In this document: positions 1 to 5,476 of the stretch, piece after piece
How positions within the stretch are numbered: position 1 is the stretch's first letter
How the letters are laid out: each line of letters begins with the position of its first letter
DNA from: Haloarculaceae archaeon
Lineage (GTDB): Archaea; Halobacteriota; Halobacteria; Halobacteriales; Haloarculaceae
DNA length: 7,256 nucleotides
Assembly (NCBI GenBank): GCA_018609945.1
Contig: JAHENO010000252.1
Coordinates: 1-7,256, forward strand
Reading direction: 5' to 3'
Notes under the pieces: generated by a model
The model's input: the letters and a program-made list of their open reading frames with translations, nothing else
Told to the model about the DNA's origin: nothing
Database searches by the model: none
Position numbers and translations under genes: made by a program

Positions 1-1
1 C

Positions 2-50
2 TGGAATAACGTCGAAGATATTCCAACCGTCCGCCCACGCCTTCGGACGG
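2..50. repeat. Two adjacent inverted repeats with 7-bp arms and 10-nt spacers
   Basis: TGGAATA at 2-8 pairs with TATTCCA at 19-25, and CCGTCCG at 27-33 pairs with CGGACGG at 44-50. Both have 7-bp perfect arms separated by exactly 10 nt and they sit back to back, one base apart. The second is GC-rich and could fold as a hairpin in RNA, but no T-run follows it, so it is not a convincing terminator. The arms differ in sequence, so this need not be a pair of sites for one protein. Confidence 0.4.
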
Positions 51-315
51 CCGGATTACTAAGGGATGCGTCGCTCACCCGCTGGATCAACCTATCGTTA
101 GTTCGATGTGTTTGCTGTGATGGATAAGCGCCTTCCATCTTCCATACCATTCCAAATATAATTACTATCTGTTAATTTCTCCACCGGCCAGTCCGCACAG
201 CTACTGAGCGGGTGTGAAAGATTCTATGACACACTGGCGTTTCCATCGAGTCAGCACGCCGGTTGTATCAGTGACTGAGGGGTTAAATAGAGCCGGTAGC
301 TCCCCGTTCACAGGA

Positions 316-339
316 CGTTTTGAGTTCAAAGCCAAAACG
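316..339. repeat. Inverted repeat, 7-bp arms with 10-nt spacer
   Basis: CGTTTTG at 316-322 pairs with CAAAACG at 333-339 across a 10-nt spacer, the same 7-10-7 geometry as the two repeats at the left edge. A second overlapping dyad, TTTGA-gt-TCAAA, lies at 319-330. It is about 110 bp upstream of the TATA box and could be a dimeric regulator site; this is inferred from symmetry only. Confidence 0.35.
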
Positions 340-357
340 GGCTTGCTTAAAAAGGTT

Positions 358-400
358 GTTTATAAACTATTTAAAGAATATTTAAGGAATATTTGAATTT
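358..400. repeat. Perfect palindrome plus three tandem 11-bp AT-rich repeats
   Basis: GTTTATAAAC at 358-367 is a perfect 10-bp palindrome. It is followed directly by three contiguous 11-bp units, TATTTAAAGAA (368-378), TATTTAAGGAA (379-389) and the diverged TATTTGAATTT (390-400). The 11-bp period is close to one DNA helical turn, so the A/T tracts lie on one face. The block ends 50 bp upstream of the operon TATA box. Possible roles are intrinsically bent DNA, an easily melted element, or an array for a cooperatively binding regulator. TTTATAAA inside the palindrome could also act as a TATA-like element on either strand. Confidence 0.5.
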
Positions 401-450
401 TTCCGTTCACGGCGGGCCCTTGGCTTGTAACTTTTCTTACACAATCCCAC

Positions 451-458
451 TATAAAAG
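451..458 (+). promoter_or_regulatory. Archaeal TATA box of the operon
   Basis: TATAAAAG stands out just upstream of the first gene. Archaeal TATA boxes are centred about 26-27 nt before the transcript start, which predicts a start near 480 and a short leader of roughly 20-30 nt that contains the GGAGGTG sequence at 494-500. No clear BRE is visible upstream. No other comparable promoter was noticed within the downstream gene run, so this one probably serves the whole operon. Confidence 0.6.
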
Positions 459-493
459 AGAGGCGTTGGGAGTTAAATCCACAGACGGTATTC

Positions 494-500
494 GGAGGTG
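494..500 (+). promoter_or_regulatory. Shine-Dalgarno site deciding the first gene's start
   Basis: GGAGGTG is a strong match to the archaeal anti-Shine-Dalgarno sequence and lies 6 nt before the GTG at 507. The other in-frame GTG, at 498, lies inside this motif and so is a poor start. This favours initiation at 507. Confidence 0.55.
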
Positions 501-506
501 TCCGGT

Positions 507-797
507 GTGACGGGGCACTGCCCACACTGTGGGGAGCCTGTCATGTTGGTGCCTATCGGCATCCTCGCCGCCATCAAGCAAAAAGGTTGCTCCTGTGACG
601 CCACTCCAGAGTTGATCGGCCCCGACGACGCCCCCACAGAGCCACGCACGCCGCGCGTTTCCGATTCTGTCCAGCACTCAGTCGATCCAGCAGCGACGGC
701 CATCGCTGACGCCAGCGACGGTCACCCGGAGGAAGCCCCCGAGTACAGCACCCGCTTTGCCAGCGAACCGACCGCGACTCCTCACAGCAATCGATGA
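507..797 (+). CDS. Small Cys-rich (zinc-ribbon-like) protein, function unknown
   Basis: A 96-residue protein that I do not recognise as a named family. Near the N-terminus it has CPHC (Cys5, Cys8) and, 19 residues on, CSC (Cys28, Cys30), a spacing that could bind one zinc ion. A short hydrophobic stretch (residues 13-23) lies between the two Cys pairs. The remaining two thirds is polar, acidic and rich in Ala, Thr, Pro and Ser, with a disordered look and no membrane segment or signal peptide, so it probably acts in the cytoplasm. I chose GTG 507 because GGAGGTG sits 6 nt upstream; GTG 498 (99 residues) and ATG 543 are alternatives, the latter cutting off the first Cys pair. Its stop overlaps the pilin start as ATGA, so the two are translationally coupled. 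As first gene of a secretion operon it might be a regulator or assembly factor, which is inference only. Confidence 0.65.
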   Translation: MTGHCPHCGEPVMLVPIGILAAIKQKGCSCDATPELIGPDDAPTEPRTPRVSDSVQHSVDPAATAIADASDGHPEEAPEYSTRFASEPTATPHSNR

Positions 798-1204
798 CGG
801 ACTCCACCACGTCCTCGACAGTCGAATCGCACGAAACCGCGACCACGCTCGACCGCGCTCGGCGATGGCTCCGGATCGTACTGGTCTTCGGGGGTTTGAT
901 CGTTCTCGTCGAGCCGGCGGCCGCGCAGTCGGCCGGCTCGGCGTTCTGTGACACAGACATGGCCCAGACCATCCAGAACATCTTCACGCTGATCCAGTTC
1001 GGCGGGCCGCTGGTCGGCGGCGTCGTCGCGCTCGGCGCGACCGTCGCACTCCCGTTCGTCCGCCGATCGGACTGGAAGAAGGAGATGAAGAGCATCCGCA
1101 ACCAGGGCCTACTTTGGGGCGTCATCGTCGCGCCGCTGGGTACCCAGATCGTCGCGTTCCTCCTGAACAACGTCGTCGCCGGAGGATCGAGTTGTGGGTT
1201 CTGA
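794..1204 (+). CDS. VirB2/TrbC-like pilin of an archaeal type IV secretion system
   Basis: A 136-residue protein with the layout of conjugative pilins: a long polar N-region (1-22), an RRWLR sequence and hydrophobic core (about 25-39), a likely signal peptidase site AAA|Q after residue 44, then two membrane helices (about 63-89 and 105-129) joined by a short basic loop (RRSDWKKEMKSIRNQ, 90-104). In bacterial VirB2/TrbC the helices pack into the pilus, with the basic loop facing the lumen and phospholipid head groups. The mature part would be about 92 residues, slightly longer than typical VirB2. Only two cysteines occur, Cys52 and Cys134, near the two ends of the mature chain and predicted to be on the same, outer side. 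The start is set by the ATGA overlap with the preceding gene, with no Shine-Dalgarno site of its own. The assignment rests on architecture and on the VirB6- and VirB4-like neighbours rather than on sequence identity. Confidence 0.72.
   Translation: MTDSTTSSTVESHETATTLDRARRWLRIVLVFGGLIVLVEPAAAQSAGSAFCDTDMAQTIQNIFTLIQFGGPLVGGVVALGATVALPFVRRSDWKKEMKSIRNQGLLWGVIVAPLGTQIVAFLLNNVVAGGSSCGF
1181..1186 (+). promoter_or_regulatory. Internal Shine-Dalgarno site for the surface-protein gene
   Basis: GGAGGA lies within the 3' end of the pilin gene, 7 nt before the GTG at 1194. It supports that GTG as the true start even though the reading frame overlaps the pilin by 11 nt. It is one of only two strong ribosome binding sites in the operon; the other genes seem to rely on coupling. 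Confidence 0.5.
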
Positions 1205-2903
1205 CCGGCGGACAGTCGCTGTCGTCGTGCTCGCGGTCGCTCTCGTCGGGACGGCAGCCGTCGCTCCCGCGCTCGCGCATCCGGAGAACGAGACGGACCA
1301 CGGCGTCGACGAGCGGACATTTGTCGTCCTCTGGTCGGGTGACGAGGACGGAAACGTGAGCGCACAGGCCGGTGACGGGGAACTCGCCGCACTCCGGCAA
1401 CTCGCAAACGGAACGGACATCCCGCTGAACTCACCGCCACAAGCAGTTGAGCGATGGAACCGTGGCGACCTGGCGGACTTCCCCGAGACGAACGAAGATG
1501 TCTCGATCCATCCGCCCGACGCTGACACCGAAGACGGCCGGTTCGTGAAGGACGCGTACGCGGAGTTGTTCGCTGTCCAGCCCTCGACGCGTGCTCGGTT
1601 GTCGGAGTCGCGGACGCCGCTGTACGTCGCACCGGACGGCAACGCACTCGGCACCGTCGACTATCGGGTTGCCGTACCACCGGACGACACGACGGGTGAC
1701 CGCCGCGTCTACTGGAGCCTCCAGGAGCATCAGATCAGCACCACTCGCCTCCTCGTTGACGGGCATGTCGAAGCGATCGACAGTGGCTTGCACACGGTGG
1801 AACTCGCGTACATGGACATCGACGGGTATCAAGACCAGCGCCACACGCTGGCTCTGGAGGCGGAAGTTACGGTGACGCTGGAAAAGCACGTCCGAACCAA
1901 GGTGCGTCGCTGCCGGACGGTGGGCGGGAGTACCACTTGCTGGACCGAGTGGGAGGATGAGTACTCGTATCCGACCGAGACGCTACGGGTCAGCGATTCG
2001 ATCACCGTCGAGGAGTCCGACCTCGCCGTGTCCGGCTTCGTCGCGCGGTACCCGAACGGCGACCTCGGACTCGTCGTCTACAAGAGCGAGCCGTGGCTCG
2101 GTCATTCGGTGCCCGACGGCGACGTTCGGGGCGTCTGGCGGTTCTACTCCGCACGTGACTCGGACTGGGATACGCTCATCCGGAGCACCGAGGACGGGGC
2201 GACGCAGACGCACTCGCCGCTCCACCCGCTCCAAGTGAACGCGTTCCCGATGGAAACCGGGCCGTCAGCGAGGGACCGCCACGTCGAACTCCTCGACGCG
2301 TACGGCGAGACAACGCAACCGCCGTCACTCCCCGAGCACATCAATCTGGACGTGGCGACAGATCCCTACACCGCCAGCTACGGGATCGCCACCCGCACCG
2401 CGACCGACGAGGCGTTCTCGGGCCTCCAGGCCTGGGGTCTGGTCCGCGGCGTGACGGTCGAGGCCGACGTGAGCGACTTCGCGCAGATCGGGATCCGCCG
2501 GAGCAATCTCACGCTCTCGACGGTGAATTCGACCGAGAACGCGACGACCGTCCGGGTGCACCTCGAAGACGCTGCGACCGGCGACCCGATCAACACGGGC
2601 GGACGCGATGGCTACGTCGTTCTCGATGGGCAGCGGCTGAATACGACCGGGAACGGGACCGCGATGGTGACCATCACCCGGTCGAACGCCGTGGTCTCAG
2701 CCCGGTACGAGCCCGGACGGTGGTGGCGGAACACGCCCGGATACGTCGGGGACAGTGCGAAGATCCACGTCGGTGGGACGGCGTTTGAGTTGATCGTGAC
2801 CCTCTCCCGGGTTTTCGTCCCGGTCGGGCTGTTCCTGCTGACCGTCTACGTCGTCGATCGGGTCACACAATCGGGCATCTGGCCACCGTGGCGGGGGTTG
2901 TAA
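1194..2903 (+). CDS. Secreted, membrane-anchored surface protein with Ig-like C-terminal domain; function unknown
   Basis: A 569-residue protein with an N-terminal signal peptide (twin Arg at 5-6, hydrophobic core 8-24, likely cleavage ALA|H after residue 28) and one membrane helix near the C-terminus (about 537-556) followed by a short tail. Most of it should face outside, anchored from the C-terminal end. The ectodomain is acidic and has eight N-glycosylation sequons (Asn32, 54, 72, 438, 445, 449, 483, 487). Five cluster in residues 438-489, where the alternating pattern with DAATGDPI and a later VVSARYEPG resembles Ig-like or carboxypeptidase-regulatory-like beta domains. The only two cysteines (240, 249) flank a short loop that may be a disulfide hairpin. 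No enzyme motif was seen. Its place between the pilin and the VirB6-like gene suggests a machine component, pilus-base protein or contact protein for other cells; this is inference. The GTG start is supported by GGAGGA 7 nt upstream. Confidence 0.7.
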   Translation: MGSDRRTVAVVVLAVALVGTAAVAPALAHPENETDHGVDERTFVVLWSGDEDGNVSAQAGDGELAALRQLANGTDIPLNSPPQAVERWNRGDLADFPETNEDVSIHPPDADTEDGRFVKDAYAELFAVQPSTRARLSESRTPLYVAPDGNALGTVDYRVAVPPDDTTGDRRVYWSLQEHQISTTRLLVDGHVEAIDSGLHTVELAYMDIDGYQDQRHTLALEAEVTVTLEKHVRTKVRRCRTVGGSTTCWTEWEDEYSYPTETLRVSDSITVEESDLAVSGFVARYPNGDLGLVVYKSEPWLGHSVPDGDVRGVWRFYSARDSDWDTLIRSTEDGATQTHSPLHPLQVNAFPMETGPSARDRHVELLDAYGETTQPPSLPEHINLDVATDPYTASYGIATRTATDEAFSGLQAWGLVRGVTVEADVSDFAQIGIRRSNLTLSTVNSTENATTVRVHLEDAATGDPINTGGRDGYVVLDGQRLNTTGNGTAMVTITRSNAVVSARYEPGRWWRNTPGYVGDSAKIHVGGTAFELIVTLSRVFVPVGLFLLTVYVVDRVTQSGIWPPWRGL

Positions 2904-2908
2904 TTCGG

Positions 2909-4450
2909 ATGCGGGTATCCAGTGACCGTTCGATCGCCGTCCGAGCGCCGGGGCGCCGAATGGCCCGGTACGTGTTAGTGGCTACCGGGTTGTTCGTCGC
3001 CGCTGTCCAGCCTGCCGTTGCACAGAACGGTGGCAACGATAGCGGCGATGGCCTTCTCGATGGCCTCGGGGACATCATCATCGGCGCGATCAAAGAACTG
3101 CTCCGGATCCTGTTCAGCCCGATCCGGTCCGTCATTGAAGACCATGGCGACGCGCTCCTCGATCTCGTCGTGGGGACACCCCACCCGGATTCGGTCTTCA
3201 GTGCGCCGACCAACGGCCCGTGGCCCAACATCTACAGCTACTACTGGGAGACGATCGTTCCGCTCTCGCTGTCGCTGTTCGGCCTGTCGATCGGGCTGGT
3301 CATCTTCTTCGAGTCGACGAGCCACCTGTTCAGCACCTACCATCGGACGAAGCTCAAGAAACGGGCCTTCTCCGGCCTGCTGGGCATCCTCTCGTGGTGG
3401 TGGATCGCCGCGCTCTCGCTGCGGTTCATCGACTCGCTGGCGGCGTTCCTCATCCCGTCGGTGTCCGACATCTCGCTGTTCCAGACGCTGTCGTTTACCG
3501 GGATGGGCGTGCTGGGACTGGTGTTCACCCTCTCGACGGACTTCACCCTGTTCGTCCTCATCGGCCTGATCTACCTCGTCCGGCAACTGGCGCTTTACCT
3601 GTTCGTGTTGCTGATGCCACTGCTCATCGTCTTCTGGATCCCCGGTGTCGGTCCCTTCAGCCTGGTCGCGAAGTTCATGCGCCGGCTCGCGGGCTTCTAC
3701 GTCCCGTTCCTGTTCATGACGATACCCGTGGCGCTGCTGTTCCGCGTCGGGGATCTGCTTGGACAGAGTGCTGGCTTCTCCGCGACGGGCATCGGTGCGT
3801 GGCTGACCGCGCTGGTCATTCCGTTCGCCGCGGTCGCCTCGCCGTTTGTCCTGTTCTGGCAGGCCGGGCTCATCCTCTTCGTCGCGGACAGGGCCTCTCG
3901 CCACGTCTCGGCACAGCGTGCTCGGAACCGCCTCAGTCGCGGACGAGAACGTGTCCGGCAGGCGGGGCGCGGCGGTCGCAACTTCGTCCGGGGCGTCCGC
4001 GACAAACCCGCCATCCGTGGGAACGGTCAGACGGTGCTCGATTCTGGCAACTCCCGAGCGCACGCGGTGGGCCAGCGGGTGAATCGAGGTGGGAGTCGGC
4101 TCCGAGGGACGTTCAGCAACCGAGGAGACCGTGGTGGCCGTGGCGGTAGCGGCGGGGGTAGTAGCAGCGGCGACAGCGGAGGCAGCGACGGCGCGGGTGG
4201 GCGCGGCGGCAGCGATGGTGGAGGCAACAACAGCGGACCCGGCAGACGGCCCGACGGTGGCCCCAATTCGTCGAGTGATGACGGTGGCTCTAGGAGCACG
4301 GGCGATGACACCGCCACGAACGACGGCGAATCCAGCAACGACGCGAGTCGAAATCGAGATGCCGGACGTGATGAACTCCGGGATCCCCGCCGTTCCTCAC
4401 GGGATCGAGATTCGACCTACGTCGACGACGAACCACGGTACCTCCAGTGA
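2909..4450 (+). CDS. VirB6/TrbL-like polytopic membrane protein with low-complexity tail
   Basis: A 513-residue protein from ATG 2909. It begins with a signal-like segment (twin Arg at 16-17, hydrophobic core about 20-35, AVA|Q after residue 38), then an amphipathic region and about seven membrane helices (near 116-134, 154-171, 196-212, 213-240 as one or two, 261-278, 295-326 as two). This is the usual layout of VirB6/TrbL, the channel-forming inner-membrane part of type IV secretion systems, and of the CedA-type protein in archaeal DNA import. After the last helix come about 60 Arg-rich residues, then a long Gly/Ser/Asp/Arg tail (about 395-513) that looks disordered. Similar polar tails occur in TrbL-type proteins. 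GTG 2888 (7 residues longer) and ATG 2960 are possible starts; 2909 avoids overlapping the previous gene and has GGGGGT 10 nt upstream. The family call rests on topology and context. Confidence 0.65.
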   Translation: MRVSSDRSIAVRAPGRRMARYVLVATGLFVAAVQPAVAQNGGNDSGDGLLDGLGDIIIGAIKELLRILFSPIRSVIEDHGDALLDLVVGTPHPDSVFSAPTNGPWPNIYSYYWETIVPLSLSLFGLSIGLVIFFESTSHLFSTYHRTKLKKRAFSGLLGILSWWWIAALSLRFIDSLAAFLIPSVSDISLFQTLSFTGMGVLGLVFTLSTDFTLFVLIGLIYLVRQLALYLFVLLMPLLIVFWIPGVGPFSLVAKFMRRLAGFYVPFLFMTIPVALLFRVGDLLGQSAGFSATGIGAWLTALVIPFAAVASPFVLFWQAGLILFVADRASRHVSAQRARNRLSRGRERVRQAGRGGRNFVRGVRDKPAIRGNGQTVLDSGNSRAHAVGQRVNRGGSRLRGTFSNRGDRGGRGGSGGGSSSGDSGGSDGAGGRGGSDGGGNNSGPGRRPDGGPNSSSDDGGSRSTGDDTATNDGESSNDASRNRDAGRDELRDPRRSSRDRDSTYVDDEPRYLQ

Positions 4451-4456
4451 TAATCC

Positions 4457-5476
4457 ATGAGTAGCGCATCCGATCCATCGAAGCGTATTCCGAAATCGCT
4501 CGGCACCGACACGCAGCTCATAGGTCAGTATTCGCTGACCGACCTGCTGGTCGCGGGGATGCCCGGCGTGATCGTCATCTTGGTCACGCAGATCGTGTTG
4601 CCGAAATCGCTACGGATCGCCGGCGTTCCGGTGACCACGCTCACCATCCCGGTGGCCGTGCTCGCCATCGGCGTTGGCGCGCTGTTTGTCTACCTGACGC
4701 CGGCGTACACGACCAGCATTGACTGGCTGGAGCAGTTCGTCGGGTTCCACACCAGCGAGACGGAGATCGCCCACGAGGAGGCCAAGGAGTACACGCAGAT
4801 CGAACGGATCCTCCCGCGCCGGGATGCGATCGTCCGAACCGACGGCGCGCTCGTCGGCGCCGTTCACGTCGACCCGCCGACGATGGCGCTCGCAACCGAC
4901 GAGGAGTGGCAGACAAAAACCGAGGCGTTTCAGGATTTCGTCAACACGACCGTTGACTTCCAGATCCAGATCTACTCGACGACGCAGGCCTTCCCTGCCG
5001 GCGAGTACCTCCAGCAGTACGAGGACCGGCTGCGCGACGCCGATGTCAAGAACAACGAGAAGTTGGAGGCGCTGATCGAGCATTACGTCGAGTGGTACGA
5101 GCGGGAAGTGGCCCAGCGTCAGATGACCATCCGCGATCACTACGTGCTGGTTCCCGTGACGCCCCAGGAAGTCCGCTTCGAGCGGGATGGACTGGCGGCG
5201 AAGCTCGCTGACCTGCCCCTCCTTGGCGTTGTCATCCGCGCGGCGATGTCGCCGCCCGTTGCCGAAGAGCGAGCCGCGATGGCGGACGAACTCGACGAGC
5301 GCATCCGGCAGGTCGAACGCGGTCTCCGTGGGATCGAGGACATAGAAGCCAGCCGCCTCGATGCCGAGGAACTGACCGGCGTGATCGGCGAGTTTTGGGC
5401 CGGTCAGCACCTCGACCACGGCGACCTCTCGTATCGGATCCGAACGACACCGTTCGTCAGCAAGCCAGATTCATGA
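4457..5476 (+). CDS. PrgI/VirB3-like membrane protein fused to a VirB4 N-terminal-like domain
   Basis: A 339-residue protein. The N-terminus has the look of PrgI-type proteins: a polar lead with IPKSLGTDTQLIGQYSLTDL (11-30) and two membrane helices (about 31-48 and 60-81). The remainder is soluble and probably cytoplasmic. Residues about 110-240 (TDGALVGAVHVDPP, then FQDFVNTTVDFQIQIYSTTQ, then a helical stretch ending in RDHYVLVPVTP) follow the pattern of the N-terminal domain of VirB4/TraC-type ATPases, but no Walker motifs follow. Residues about 268-312 are charged and helical. In type IV systems VirB3/PrgI proteins bind VirB4 at the inner membrane; a fused VirB4-like domain would fit a stable partner for the ATPase encoded next. 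The ATG lies 6 nt after the previous stop without a ribosome binding site, and the stop overlaps the next start as ATGA. Confidence 0.68.
   Translation: MSSASDPSKRIPKSLGTDTQLIGQYSLTDLLVAGMPGVIVILVTQIVLPKSLRIAGVPVTTLTIPVAVLAIGVGALFVYLTPAYTTSIDWLEQFVGFHTSETEIAHEEAKEYTQIERILPRRDAIVRTDGALVGAVHVDPPTMALATDEEWQTKTEAFQDFVNTTVDFQIQIYSTTQAFPAGEYLQQYEDRLRDADVKNNEKLEALIEHYVEWYEREVAQRQMTIRDHYVLVPVTPQEVRFERDGLAAKLADLPLLGVVIRAAMSPPVAEERAAMADELDERIRQVERGLRGIEDIEASRLDAEELTGVIGEFWAGQHLDHGDLSYRIRTTPFVSKPDS

Larger units (their letters stand above)
1..450. other. AT-rich non-coding upstream region
   Basis: This stretch is clearly richer in A+T than the coding part and has no convincing gene. It holds a cluster of inverted repeats (2-25, 27-50, 316-339), a short perfect palindrome TCAGTGACTGA at 268-278, tandem CTTCCAT copies at 132-145, and an AT-rich element at 358-400 described separately. 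An 8-bp sequence CCGTTCAC occurs directly repeated at 304-311 and 403-410. The region lies immediately upstream of the operon promoter, so a regulatory role is the simplest reading, but no known operator, origin box or attachment site was recognised. Short open frames run off the left edge in several registers, so the end or start of a neighbouring gene may be hidden in the first 150 bases. Confidence 0.6.

Noticed and set aside
27..50. GC-rich hairpin as transcription terminator of an upstream gene
   Set aside because: No T-run follows, and archaeal termination depends mainly on T-rich stretches; the possible coding frames at the edge also cross it.
132..154. Tandem CTTCCAT copies and a further TTCCA, considered as iterons of a replication origin
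   Set aside because: Only two exact copies, no haloarchaeal origin recognition box and no Orc1/Cdc6 or Rep gene in the window.
1..171. Open frames running off the left edge: minus strand with ATG at 150 or 138, plus strand ending at TAA 60-62 or TAA 125-127
   Set aside because: Three competing registers are open over less than 50 codons each and none has clear haloarchaeal codon bias or a recognisable product. One could be the edge of a neighbouring gene, but more flanking sequence is needed to choose.
76..214. Inverted 8-bp pair CACCCGCT (76-83) and AGCGGGTG (207-214)
   Set aside because: The arms are 123 bp apart and do not extend, so this is easily explained by chance.
214..396. Possible 60-residue basic ORF (GTG start) in the upstream region
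   Set aside because: No ribosome binding site or well-placed TATA box, codon use unlike the operon genes, and its end is made of the 11-bp AT repeats. It looks like a chance frame in AT-rich DNA.
574..1680. Long minus-strand ORF of 368 codons
   Set aside because: It lies antisense to three well-supported genes and gives an Arg/Ser/Pro-rich product typical of antisense frames in G+C-rich DNA.
2975..4063. Long minus-strand ORF of 362 codons antisense to the VirB6-like gene
   Set aside because: Composition is that of a shadow frame (Arg, Glu, Gln, Asp rich, no domains), while the plus frame encodes clear membrane helices.
4610..5419. Minus-strand ORF of 269 codons antisense to the PrgI-like gene
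   Set aside because: Fully inside a gene with recognisable domains on the other strand; no promoter or ribosome binding site.
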